23,914 bases of DNA from Verrucomicrobiota bacterium (GCA_028872645.1 JAPKDK010000014.1:1-23914); one strand, 5' to 3'; positions 8,001 through 16,163 are shown, counted from the stretch's first letter. Numbers and translations are program-made. Notes: a model not told the origin generated them from the sequence alone.

Positions 8001-8006
8001 AGGAGG
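8001..8006 (+). promoter_or_regulatory. Perfect AGGAGG set unusually far from the next start codon
   Basis: AGGAGG occurs 24 bases before the ATG at 8031, well outside the usual 5-9 base spacing, and no ATG, GTG or TTG in the gene's frame lies between. It may be chance, may act through a folded spacer, or may serve a rare start codon. The conserved GYF_2 domain begins right at the annotated ATG, so that start is still preferred. Confidence 0.3.
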
Positions 8007-8030
8007 ACGAAGGCATCCAGCACGCGCATT

Positions 8031-8840
8031 ATGCAAATCTATCTCTTCATAAACGGCGAACAAGTCGGGCCCTATTCGACGGAACAAATCCAAGCAATGT
8101 TGGTGAGTGGCGCGGTGACGCCGGAGACGATGGCTTGGTACGAAGGACTGCCGGAATGGACGCCGGTGACACAGGTGGTGCAGCCGTCCGCGGTTGGCGG
8201 GCCGGGCGATATTGTGATCGAAGGCGGGCCGCCGCAGCTTGCGGGTGGCGGCGGCGAAGTGGTGCTAAACATTCAGCATCAAACGGAGTACTCGCGCGGG
8301 CAGTTGTTGTTGCGGACGTTTTTGGGCATTTTTTATTTGATACTGCCGCACGCGATTTGCCTAATGTTTTTGGGCTTGGCGATGAATGTGTGCACGCTGA
8401 TTGCTTGGTTTGCAATTTTGTTTACGGGGAGTTATCCGGCGGGGGTTTATGATTTTGTGGTGAGCGTGCATCAGTGGTCGGTGCGCTGGATGGCGAGGGT
8501 TGTGAATTTGATGGACGGTTATCCGGCGTTCGGGATGGGGAACAAAGGGGATGGAGCGGGCTTGGAGATTGCGCGTCCGGCGACGTCGGGCCGGTTGCAT
8601 TGTGTGTTGCGGATTTTTGCGGGAATTTATGTGGGCGTTCCGCACGGGATTTGCCTGTTCTTTCGGCAAATTGCGGGATGCGTGCTGCTAGTGGTGGCTT
8701 GGTTTGCGGTGTTGTTTACTGGGAAATACCCGAAAGGAATGCACGATTTTCAGGTGGGCAACTTGCGCTGGGGATTGCGCGTAATGGCGTACTGCACGAT
8801 GTTGTCGGATCGATATCCGCCCTTCAGCGGGAAGCCTTAG
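8031..8840 (+). CDS. GYF_2-domain membrane protein with two DUF4389 copies
   Basis: A 269-residue membrane protein. Residues 1-50 match the bacterial GYF_2 domain (YLFINGEQVGPYSTEQI, then WYEGLPEWTPV), thought to bind proline-rich peptides. After a Gly-rich linker come two copies of a DUF4389-like membrane unit. The copies align well at WFAILFTGSYPAGVYDF (126-142) and WFAVLFTGKYPKGMHDF (224-240), 98 residues apart, and each ends in a (D/G)xYPxF stretch. Each unit has hydrophobic helices before this motif (about 97-132 and 194-230). This points to an internal duplication. DUF4389 proteins usually have unknown roles. The gene's stop codon overlaps that of the convergent metalloprotease gene by 4 bases (8837-8840). 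Confidence 0.88.
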   Translation: MQIYLFINGEQVGPYSTEQIQAMLVSGAVTPETMAWYEGLPEWTPVTQVVQPSAVGGPGDIVIEGGPPQLAGGGGEVVLNIQHQTEYSRGQLLLRTFLGIFYLILPHAICLMFLGLAMNVCTLIAWFAILFTGSYPAGVYDFVVSVHQWSVRWMARVVNLMDGYPAFGMGNKGDGAGLEIARPATSGRLHCVLRIFAGIYVGVPHGICLFFRQIAGCVLLVVAWFAVLFTGKYPKGMHDFQVGNLRWGLRVMAYCTMLSDRYPPFSGKP

Positions 8841-9601
8841 TTGGCGCGCTTGGCGGCGCGGGCAGTTTCAGGGCAGCGCAGGGGGATGGCGGCGAGTTGG
8901 CGGTAGAGCGCGGCGGCTTTCTTTTTGTCGCCCTTCTTATAAAGGGCATCGGCTTGCTTCAAAATTTCCGGGGCGGTGCGGATCCATTTTAATTTTTTTG
9001 CAGCGTCGCGGGCTTGTTTGATTTCGGCTTCGTTAAACGTCCAGCCCGAAGTGCCGCTGGCCATGAGGTTGGTGATGGCTTGGCGATGGCGCAGAGTGAG
9101 GGCGTGGCCGAGTTCGTGCGAGGTGACGCGCGGGATGGGCTCACCCACGCCGCCTTCCACGTTGCGCAAACGGGCGAGGTCTTTCACAAACATCCCATCG
9201 CGCCCGATGTACACGCCATTGGCGAGGAAACGTTTGATGTAATAGATGTGAAAACAATCGGCCTGGCGGCTGGCCTTGGGGCGGATGGCGAGCAGCCAGC
9301 GGAGTTGGCGGGATTTGTAGTTTTGGCGATAGGCATTGGGATTGGCGGCGGGTTCGGTGAGGATGGACTCCAACGCGAAATGCACGCCGGCGTGGCCCCA
9401 GATGCGATTGACCTTTTCAAAAATGCGATGGAGATCCTTTTCCTCCAGCGTGGTGGTGAGGTTCAGCTCGCCGGGAGTGACGAGCCGATGCACGCGTAAG
9501 GGCGCCACGAGATAGTCGTCAAAGGGAGTTTTGGGCGCCTGAATTTGGGCGCGTAATGGAAGTGCGCTGAGGAGGAAAATTAAAATGAACGTGCGGTGCA
9601 T
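8837..9601 (-). CDS. Exported metzincin-like zinc metalloprotease candidate
   Basis: A 254-residue protein with a signal peptide (MHRTFILIFLLSALPLRAQ), so periplasmic or secreted. The sequence HELGHALTLRH at 162-172 gives the zinc ligands H162, H166 and H172 and the general base E163, in the HExxHxxxxxH spacing of metzincins. A Met eight residues later (LMASGTSG, M180) would be the Met-turn. The usual Gly at position 8 of the motif is replaced by Thr169, which is atypical. The N-terminal part has RIWGHAGVHFALE, resembling the early strand of matrixin-like domains. The last 45 residues (ILKQADALYKKGDKKKAAALY) look like a single TPR-like helix pair. It diverges from the large plus-strand unit across a 200-bp gap. 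Substrate and exact family are unknown. Confidence 0.8.
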   Translation of the reverse strand: MHRTFILIFLLSALPLRAQIQAPKTPFDDYLVAPLRVHRLVTPGELNLTTTLEEKDLHRIFEKVNRIWGHAGVHFALESILTEPAANPNAYRQNYKSRQLRWLLAIRPKASRQADCFHIYYIKRFLANGVYIGRDGMFVKDLARLRNVEGGVGEPIPRVTSHELGHALTLRHRQAITNLMASGTSGWTFNEAEIKQARDAAKKLKWIRTAPEILKQADALYKKGDKKKAAALYRQLAAIPLRCPETARAAKRAN

Positions 9602-9801
9602 GCCCTTGTGTAGTGCGCTGGCGCATTTCGGTCAACGTCCGGCGTGCGGAAAAAGGAGTGCTTTGTCCGAAAAAGGCCCTAAAAACTAGGCCAAAAAAAG
9701 GTGTTTTTGCGTTGCTTTTTTGTGAATAGATTCACAAAATTGGTGGTCGAAACCAGACGCACAAAAGTGTCATAGAAGCGCAAACTTACCAGATCCAAAT
9801 T
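9602..9801. other. 200-bp divergent intergenic region
   Basis: This gap lies between the divergent metalloprotease-like and DUF1501 genes. It is AT-richer than its surroundings and holds a near-repeated CGGAAAAAGG/CCGAAAAAGG pair (about 9648-9676), an imperfect GGCC...GGCC inverted repeat around 9676-9693, and the perfect palindrome described separately. No open reading frame or RNA gene is supported. Confidence 0.6.
9712..9740 (+). promoter_or_regulatory. Rex/CRP-type operator palindrome with overlapping promoter candidate
   Basis: Positions 9718-9739 form a perfect palindrome of two 10-base arms with a 2-base centre. The inner part reads TTGTGAA-N4-TTCACAA (9720-9737), an exact match to the known consensus for the NADH-sensing repressor Rex. 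Its core also fits TGTGA-N6-TCACA, the CRP/FNR-family consensus. A weak promoter, TTGCTT at 9712-9717 and CAAAAT at 9735-9740 with a 17-base spacer, would be filled by the palindrome, the classic place for a repressor. The centre is 73 bases before the DUF1501 ATG. The palindrome is seen directly; the choice of regulator and the promoter are inference. Confidence 0.65.
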
Positions 9802-11154
9802 ATGAGCAAAAAAACCGGCTATCAATTCTGTGGCGGCAACGACCATGCCACCAACCCCAATCGACGTGATTTTCTGTCCGTAGGCGCCTTGGGCGGCCTC
9901 GGGCTGGGGCTTACGCTGGGCGACTTCCTGTCGCTCGAAGCCCAAGCCGCGGGCGAGGATTGGAAGGATGTGGCCACGCCCAGCAAACCGGGCAAGGCGA
10001 AGAACATCATCAACATTTTCCTGCCGGGCGGTTCGGCGCATCAGGAGTCGTGGGATCCCAAGTATCTTTCGCCGGCGGAATACCGCGGCCCGTTGGGCAC
10101 GGTGAAGACGAACACCGGCGAGCGGTTTTCGGAGAACCTCAAAAACACCGCCAAGGTGGCCGACAAGCTGACGGTTATACGCTCGATGACCCACGGTGAG
10201 GCAGCGCACGCGCGCGGCACGCATAATATGATGACCGGTGTGCGCCCGAGTCCGGCGGTGATTTTCCCGAGCATCGGCTCGATCGTGAGCCACGAGTTTG
10301 GCCCGCGCAAAAATTTGCCGCCTTACGTGGCTATCCCGAGCCAAAGCGGCAGTGGCGGCACGGGTTATCTCGGCAGCGCTTACGGCGCGTTCAGCCTGGG
10401 CTCGGATCCGGGCAACGCCAATTTCCGCGTGCGGGATCTTGCGCTGCCCAGCGGCATCGATGCCAAGCGCTTTGGCAAACGCCGCGATATGCGCTCGATT
10501 GTGGACAGCCATTTCAGTGCGCTCGAAAAGAGCGATGCGCTGGCGGGCATGGACAGTTTTTATCAACGCGCTTACGCGATGATTTCCTCGCCGGACGCGC
10601 GCGATGCGTTTGATCTCAATAAAGAACCGGCCAAACTGCGCGACGAGTACGGGCGCAACACCGCTGGCGGCCGCTTCCTGTTGGCGCGGCGCTTGGTGGA
10701 ATCTGGCGTGCGGATGGTGAGCACGACTTATGGCGGTTGGGATCATCACAGCAACATTGCTGCATCCAATGCTGCCCAAATGCCCGCGTTCGATCAGGCC
10801 TTCGCGGCGCTCATTCGCGATCTCGATCAACGCGGGATGTTGGAAGACACGTTAGTTTTGGTGACCAGTGAATTTGGCCGCACACCGAAGATCAACGCTA
10901 CGGCCGGACGCGATCACTGGCCGAAGGTATTCAGCGTGGTGATGGCCGGCGGCGGAGTTAAGGGCGGTTACATTCACGGGATGTCCGACCCCACTGGCGC
11001 GGAGCCCGAGGAAGATCCGGTGCACGTGCCGGACTGGGCGGCCACGGTTTACAGCCTCATCGGTATCGATCCGCAACGCCGTTTGGTGGGCCCGGGCAAT
11101 CGCCCGATGCCAATCAATTACGATGGTGAAATCGTGAAGGAAGCTCTGGTTTAA
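9802..11154 (+). CDS. Tat-exported DUF1501 protein
   Basis: A 450-residue protein of the DUF1501 family, related to the alkaline phosphatase/sulfatase fold and abundant in Planctomycetes and Verrucomicrobia. A twin-arginine signal (NRRDFLSVGALGG, R21/R22) followed by a hydrophobic stretch and AQA near 47-49 predicts export in folded form. Family landmarks include IFLPGGSAHQESWDPK, SMTHGEAAHARGTHNMMTG, TTYGGWDHH, LVLVTSEFGRTPK and GRDHWPKVFSVVMAGGG, with His and Asp residues suited to metal binding. The biochemical role is not established. It is the first gene of a four-gene plus-strand unit and sits 73 bases after a Rex/CRP-type palindrome. Its partners (PPC, DUF1549/DUF1553, PSCyt1) are the usual neighbours of DUF1501 genes. 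No Shine-Dalgarno is seen; the Tat signal fixes the start. Confidence 0.93.
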   Translation: MSKKTGYQFCGGNDHATNPNRRDFLSVGALGGLGLGLTLGDFLSLEAQAAGEDWKDVATPSKPGKAKNIINIFLPGGSAHQESWDPKYLSPAEYRGPLGTVKTNTGERFSENLKNTAKVADKLTVIRSMTHGEAAHARGTHNMMTGVRPSPAVIFPSIGSIVSHEFGPRKNLPPYVAIPSQSGSGGTGYLGSAYGAFSLGSDPGNANFRVRDLALPSGIDAKRFGKRRDMRSIVDSHFSALEKSDALAGMDSFYQRAYAMISSPDARDAFDLNKEPAKLRDEYGRNTAGGRFLLARRLVESGVRMVSTTYGGWDHHSNIAASNAAQMPAFDQAFAALIRDLDQRGMLEDTLVLVTSEFGRTPKINATAGRDHWPKVFSVVMAGGGVKGGYIHGMSDPTGAEPEEDPVHVPDWAATVYSLIGIDPQRRLVGPGNRPMPINYDGEIVKEALV

Positions 11155-11190
11155 CCTCGGCGGCTTTTTCAACCCATCAAACAACCGCCC

Positions 11191-11220
11191 GGGGCATTGA
11201 TCCGCAAGGACCATTGCCCC
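11191..11220 (+). other. Intercistronic RNA hairpin with GCAA tetraloop
   Basis: Arms 11191-11203 and 11208-11220 form a 13-position stem with two mismatches (T97/T14 and A200/C211 in local numbering) and a GCAA loop at 11204-11207, a stable GNRA type. It lies 36 bases after the DUF1501 stop and 30 before the next ATG. No T-run follows, so it is not a standard terminator. It could stabilise the upstream message, cause partial termination or set expression ratios between the two genes. Confidence 0.55.
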
Positions 11221-11250
11221 GCGCGTTTACAGGAACGCAAAAACGCAAAA

Positions 11251-13650
11251 ATGAAAATGATGAAACACTGGATTTTAATGCTTGGTTTGGCCGGGCTCGT
11301 TGGCAACGCGGCGGCGGTGGACCCGCGCCTGAGTTCTCTTTCGCCGGGAGGCGTGCAAATTGGCACGGAGACGGAGATCATTTTCCGTGGCCAACGCCTC
11401 GCGGACGTGGAGGATATTTTCTTTTATCATCCGGGCGTGACGCTGGTGAAAATCACCGAGAAGAATGATCGCTTTGTTAAAGCGATTATCAAGGCCGAAG
11501 GCAATTGCCCGCTCGGCGAGCACAAAGCGCGCGTCCGTACACGGGGTGGTGTGACGGAGCTGCGCACATTTTTCGTGGGGCCATTCCCGATGGTGCTCAA
11601 GGTAGCACCCAAGGTGGGCGAAGGCCCGCAGACATTGCCGCTCAACTGCACGGTGGCCGGTTCTGTGGTCGCCGAGTCGGTGGATCGCTACGCGGTGGCT
11701 GTAAAAAAAGGCCAGCGCATTTCCGCCGAAGTGGAAAGCATCCGATTGGGCCGTGGATTTTATGATCCGTACGTGGCCATCGTGGACAGCAAAGGCTTTA
11801 TCGTGGCGCGTTCGGATGACACGCCGTTGTTTGTACAGGATTGTTTTGTGAGCGCCGTGGCCAAGGGCGATGAAGTGTACACCATCGAGCTGCGCGAAAC
11901 TTCGTACGGCGCGCTGGGCGGTTATCGGTTGCACGTGGGTACGTTCCCGCGACCCACGGCGGTGTATCCCGCGGGCGGCCAAGAGGGCAAAGAATTGGAA
12001 GTGAAATTCATTGACCCAGTCGCCGGGGATTTCAAACAGAAATATACCGCACTCGAGCCCAAATCATTTGAGGCTACCTTCGGCCAGCAAAACCAACCGT
12101 GTTTCCGTGACCTCGCCGTTTTCCCGCAAGCGGAAGGCGTGGTGGCGCCGTCGGGCAACAAAGTGCGCGTGTCGCCTTTCCCCAACGAACTCGAGGCCGA
12201 GCCAAACAATTCCGTGGGCGAAGCGCGCCTCATCGAAGCGCCGTTGCCGTTCGCGCTCAATGGCATTATCCAAAACAAGGGCGACGAGGATTGGTTCCGG
12301 TTCACTGCCAAAAAAGGCCAACGATTTGACGTGCGCGTGTACGCCCGCAAACTGCGGTCACCCATCGATACGGTGATGTCTATTTGCAACAAAGATGGCC
12401 GCAACCTCGCCAGCAATGATGACTCCGGTGGCCCCGACAGTTACATCAGCTGGACAGTCCCCGCCGATGACGAGTACACCCTGCGCATCCGCGACCATCT
12501 CGGCAACGGCGGCCCAGACTACACCTATCGCGTGGAGTTTCAGCCCCGCGTGCCCACGCTGAGCTTGTACGTGCTGGACACCAGTCGCTACAACACGCAA
12601 ACGCGCAAGAACGTTGTGGTGGCGCGCGGCAATCGCTTCCCGCTCGTAATTCAGGCACGTCGCGGCAACTTCGGCGGTGCGCTCGCGCTGAGCACCAAAG
12701 ATTTTCCTCCGGGCATCACTCTGCACGCCGCGCCGATGGCCAGCAATAAATCGTCTCAAACAATCGTGTTTGAAGCCGCGGCCGATGCGCCCATCGGCGG
12801 CACGCTTGGCGATTTGATGGGCAAGCTGATGGGCGAAAAAGTCGCCGACATCAGCGGTGGCATTTGGCAAAATTACGATCTTGTACAGAATGGCAACCGC
12901 GGCGTGTATTATAAAACGTGGGTGGACAAAATGGCCGTGGTGGTCGTAGAAGAATTGCCATTCAAAATCCGCATCGAGGAAATCAAAGCGCCGCTGGTGC
13001 GCGCAGGCACGCTACCACTCAAGATTATTGCCGAGCGCAAGGAGGGCTTCAAGGGCAATATAAACGTGCGAATGCTCACGCGCCCATCGGGACTCAGTTG
13101 CAGCTCGAACATCAATATCCCCGCCGGAAAAAATGAAATCACCTACCTCTTCAGCGCTAATTCCGCCGCGGAGATTCTTGACCACAAAATCGCAATGCTT
13201 GGCACCGCCGCCGTCAGTGGCGGCACGGCGTATGTTTCCACCCAGCTTACTTCGCTAAAGATTGCTGATTATTTTATGGTTGGCAAAATTATCCCCGCGA
13301 CCACCACGCAGGGATATCCCACGGCGTTGAAATGCGAGTTCACCAACAAAACAAAATTCCCTGGAACCGCTACCGTGGAATTGGTTGGCCTCCCCGCTGG
13401 CACCACTACCACTAAGCTGGAGATGACGCAGGACACCAAGGGGCTGACTTTCCCCATCACCGTGGCCGACAATGCCCGCGCCGGATTGCACCGTACGGTG
13501 TACTGTAAAATGACGCTGAACCACACTGGTCACACCGTAACCCAAACGCTTGGCGGCCGGGGCACGTTGCGCATTAATGTGCCGCCCGCGCCACCCTCCA
13601 TCAAAAAGCCCTCGGTCGGTTCGCTAGGCAAAGCGGTTCCCGCCAAGTAA
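11251..13650 (+). CDS. Exported PPC-domain protein (IPT-like, two PPC-like domains)
   Basis: A 799-residue protein with a signal peptide (MKMMKHWILMLGLAGLVGNAAA). Residues about 24-112 look like an IPT/TIG-like immunoglobulin fold (LSSLSPGGVQIGTETEIIFRG). Two domains resembling the pre-peptidase C-terminal (PPC) fold follow: about 120-232, less typical, and 313-432, typical, with EAEPNNSVGEA, DEDWFRFTAKKGQ and the calcium-type SNDDSGGPDSYI. The rest is beta-rich with repeated segments of the FPITVADNARAGLHRTV kind, probably Ig-like. No peptidase domain is present, so it is probably a carbohydrate- or protein-binding surface component. An in-frame start at 11197 would run through the intercistronic hairpin and place 18 charged residues before the signal peptide, so ATG 11251 is preferred; ATG 11257 is also possible. 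Confidence 0.9.
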   Translation: MKMMKHWILMLGLAGLVGNAAAVDPRLSSLSPGGVQIGTETEIIFRGQRLADVEDIFFYHPGVTLVKITEKNDRFVKAIIKAEGNCPLGEHKARVRTRGGVTELRTFFVGPFPMVLKVAPKVGEGPQTLPLNCTVAGSVVAESVDRYAVAVKKGQRISAEVESIRLGRGFYDPYVAIVDSKGFIVARSDDTPLFVQDCFVSAVAKGDEVYTIELRETSYGALGGYRLHVGTFPRPTAVYPAGGQEGKELEVKFIDPVAGDFKQKYTALEPKSFEATFGQQNQPCFRDLAVFPQAEGVVAPSGNKVRVSPFPNELEAEPNNSVGEARLIEAPLPFALNGIIQNKGDEDWFRFTAKKGQRFDVRVYARKLRSPIDTVMSICNKDGRNLASNDDSGGPDSYISWTVPADDEYTLRIRDHLGNGGPDYTYRVEFQPRVPTLSLYVLDTSRYNTQTRKNVVVARGNRFPLVIQARRGNFGGALALSTKDFPPGITLHAAPMASNKSSQTIVFEAAADAPIGGTLGDLMGKLMGEKVADISGGIWQNYDLVQNGNRGVYYKTWVDKMAVVVVEELPFKIRIEEIKAPLVRAGTLPLKIIAERKEGFKGNINVRMLTRPSGLSCSSNINIPAGKNEITYLFSANSAAEILDHKIAMLGTAAVSGGTAYVSTQLTSLKIADYFMVGKIIPATTTQGYPTALKCEFTNKTKFPGTATVELVGLPAGTTTTKLEMTQDTKGLTFPITVADNARAGLHRTVYCKMTLNHTGHTVTQTLGGRGTLRINVPPAPPSIKKPSVGSLGKAVPAK

Positions 13651-13677
13651 TTCTTCAACCAAACCCATTTTTATATT

Positions 13678-16140
13678 ATGAAAAAAACATTGCTCGCTCT
13701 CCTCGCCGCACCGTTGTTGCTCAGCGCGGCCCCGAAGGATTTGGTGGATTTGCAGGTGTACCCGAAGGACGCCCGCCTTGTGACGCTGCGCGCCAAGCAG
13801 CAACTGATGGTGCAAGCTACGTATGCCGACAGCACCACGCGCGATGTTACCGCCGTGGCGAAATATACCTTTGCCGATCCCAAACTCGTGAAGTTTGAAA
13901 ATCACATCATCCGCCCCGTGGCCGATGGCGAGACTTCGCTGAAGATTGAGTTTGCCGGCCGCACGCTTACTGTGCCGGTGAAGGTGGAGAAAGCCACCGA
14001 GGAGCGGCCCGTGCGATTCAGCCTCGACGTGATGCCCACTTTTACCAAAGGCGGCTGCAACTCCGGCAGTTGCCACGGCGCGGCCAGCGGCAAGGATGGT
14101 TTTCGGCTGTCGCTTTTCGGCTTTAATCCGCAAAGCGATTACCAATCCATCACCCGGGAAAATCTCGGTCGCCGCATCAATCTTGCCTTGCCGCATGATA
14201 GTTTGTTGCTCGAGAAAGCCACCGGCCGCGTGACGCACACCGGCGGTAAAGTGATTGACGCGGAGAGTTCGCTTTATAAAACGATCGTGCGCTGGTTGGA
14301 AACGGGCGCGCCCAATGATCCGGCCGGCACGCAGAAGGTTTTGAATCTCGAGATTCATCCAAAACAATCCGTGCGCGAGGGCGAAGGCGCGCAGCAACAA
14401 ATCATCGTGCGCGCCGTTTACAGCGACGGCTCCATCCGCGATGTCACGCACGAGACAATGTTCATTACCAATAACGATGTCTCCACCAAGGTTGACGGCA
14501 AAGGCATGATGACCGCCGGTCAACGTGGTGAGTCATTCATTATGGCGCGCTACGACCAAATCACCGTGGGCACGCAGGTGCTCGTGATTCCGAAGATGGA
14601 TAACTTCAAGTTCCCCAAGGAGCTCGAGGCCAATTACATCGACAAGTTCGTACACAATAAGCTTAAGAAAATCCGCATCACGCCTAGCGGCCTTTGCGAT
14701 GACAACACGTTCATCCGGCGCGCTTATCTTGACGTGATCGGTGGGCTGCCCACCCCCGAGGCGGTCGTGGCTTTTGTGGCTGACAAATCGCCGGCCAAGC
14801 GCGAGAAGCTCATTGATGAGTTGATCGCCCGTCCGGAGTTTGTACGGATTTGGGTAATGAAGTGGGCCGAGCTACTTCAAATCCGCACTCAGAACAACAA
14901 CTTTTATTACAAGAACGCCGTGCTTTATTTCGAGTGGTTGCGCGATCAGTTCGAACAGAATCAGCCGATGGATAAAATTGTGCGCGAACTGCTCGGCGCG
15001 CGCGGCGGCACGTTCAGCAATCCCCCCGGCAATTTTTATCAAGTGGAGCGCGACACGCAAAAGCTCACCGAGAATGCCGCGCAGATTTTCATGGGCATGC
15101 GCATCCAATGCGCCCAGTGCCACAACCATCCTTTCGATCGCTGGACGATGGATGATTATTACAGCTTCTCCGCTTTCTTCGCGCAAGTGGGCCGCAAGAC
15201 CGGTGAGGATAACCGCGAGACCATTATTTACAATCGCCGCAGCGGCGGCGTGCGCCACATAGTAGGCAATCGCGATATGCCGCCCAAATTTCTCGGTGCC
15301 GATGGTCCGGAGATTACCAAGGACGCCAATGGAAAAATGCGTTCCGGTTTCCCGTTGAAGAGCGGCGAGGATCGCCGCATCGCCTTGGCCAATTGGCTGG
15401 CTTCGCCGAAGAATCCTTTCTTCGCCAAAAATATGGCCAACATCGTGTGGGGCCATTTCATGGGTGTGGGCATCGTGGAACCGGTGGACGACGTGCGCAT
15501 CAGCAATCCGCCAAGCAATCCAGAGCTGCTCGATGAACTGGGTAAACGCTTCGCGGAGAGTGGCTACAACTTCAAAAAACTCGTGCGCGATATTTGCGTT
15601 TCCCGCGCCTATCAGCGCAGCGTGCAAAGTACGGACTCCAACAAAGACGACACGCTGAACTTCGCCAAGAGCAGCATTCGCCGCGTGCGCGCCGAGGTGT
15701 TGCTGGACATGATCAGCCAGGTGACTGACACCAAAAACAAATTCCGCGGGCTGCCGCTCGGCTCCAGCGCGGTGGAAATTGTGGACGGCGGCACCAGTAC
15801 GTTTTTCCTCACCACCTTCGGCCGCGCCACCCGCACCACGGTGTGCTCGTGCGAAGTGGCCCTCGAGCCCAATCTTTCGCAGGCGCTCCATTTGCTCAAT
15901 GGCGATACCGTCAACAGCAAGCACACACGAGGCGGCGTGGTGCGCAACCTCATTAAAGGTGGCAAAACGCCTTCCGAGATTGTGGACGATCTTTACGTGC
16001 GCTGTCTCGCGCGCAAACCCACCGCTCCCGAGAAGGCCAAGCTGATGGTCTTTTTCACCGAAGGCCGACCGGAGGAAGAGGTGTTAAACGATTTATTTTG
16101 GGCCGTACTGAACTCGAAGGAGTTTATTTTTAATCACTAA
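13678..16140 (+). CDS. Exported DUF1549/DUF1553 protein with Ig-like (BIG2-type) domains
   Basis: An 820-residue protein with a signal peptide (MKKTLLALLAAPLLLSAA). Two Ig-like domains of the BIG2 kind lie at about 21-105 and 221-305; both carry the YxDxTxRDVT pattern (YADSTTRDVT and YSDGSIRDVT). Between them is GGCNSGSCHG (C127, C132, H133), a shortened cytochrome-like motif usual in this family. DUF1549 covers about 315-515 (FIRRAYLDVIGGLPTPEAV, later CAQCHNHPFDRW with C478, C481, H482, a haem-type CxxCH). DUF1553 follows at about 565-800 (RRIALANWLASPKNPFFAKNMAN), ending in the LYVRCLARKPT segment. This is a complete planctomycete-type multidomain protein of unknown biochemical role; haem binding is likely but unproven. 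It is 27 bp after the PPC gene with no clear Shine-Dalgarno. Confidence 0.94.
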   Translation: MKKTLLALLAAPLLLSAAPKDLVDLQVYPKDARLVTLRAKQQLMVQATYADSTTRDVTAVAKYTFADPKLVKFENHIIRPVADGETSLKIEFAGRTLTVPVKVEKATEERPVRFSLDVMPTFTKGGCNSGSCHGAASGKDGFRLSLFGFNPQSDYQSITRENLGRRINLALPHDSLLLEKATGRVTHTGGKVIDAESSLYKTIVRWLETGAPNDPAGTQKVLNLEIHPKQSVREGEGAQQQIIVRAVYSDGSIRDVTHETMFITNNDVSTKVDGKGMMTAGQRGESFIMARYDQITVGTQVLVIPKMDNFKFPKELEANYIDKFVHNKLKKIRITPSGLCDDNTFIRRAYLDVIGGLPTPEAVVAFVADKSPAKREKLIDELIARPEFVRIWVMKWAELLQIRTQNNNFYYKNAVLYFEWLRDQFEQNQPMDKIVRELLGARGGTFSNPPGNFYQVERDTQKLTENAAQIFMGMRIQCAQCHNHPFDRWTMDDYYSFSAFFAQVGRKTGEDNRETIIYNRRSGGVRHIVGNRDMPPKFLGADGPEITKDANGKMRSGFPLKSGEDRRIALANWLASPKNPFFAKNMANIVWGHFMGVGIVEPVDDVRISNPPSNPELLDELGKRFAESGYNFKKLVRDICVSRAYQRSVQSTDSNKDDTLNFAKSSIRRVRAEVLLDMISQVTDTKNKFRGLPLGSSAVEIVDGGTSTFFLTTFGRATRTTVCSCEVALEPNLSQALHLLNGDTVNSKHTRGGVVRNLIKGGKTPSEIVDDLYVRCLARKPTAPEKAKLMVFFTEGRPEEEVLNDLFWAVLNSKEFIFNH

Positions 16141-16146
16141 TCTTGC

Positions 16147-16163
16147 CGCCCGCCACGCGGGCG
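16147..16163 (+). other. Short GC hairpin between DUF1549/DUF1553 and PSCyt1-WD40 genes
   Basis: A perfect 7-bp stem (16147-16153 with 16157-16163) and 3-base loop lie 6 bases after the upstream stop codon and 29 before the next start. No T-run follows, so termination is unlikely. It may modulate message stability within the unit. The downstream gene has a good Shine-Dalgarno, AAGGGGGA at 16173-16180, 12 bases from its ATG. Confidence 0.4.

Noticed and set aside
9679..10830. Minus-strand open frame of 383 codons across the DUF1501 gene
   Set aside because: It is antisense to a well-supported Tat-exported gene and has Arg/His-rich composition without domains.
14872..15924. Minus-strand open frame of 350 codons inside the DUF1549/DUF1553 gene
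   Set aside because: It is antisense to conserved DUF1549/DUF1553 motifs; no signal or family is seen.
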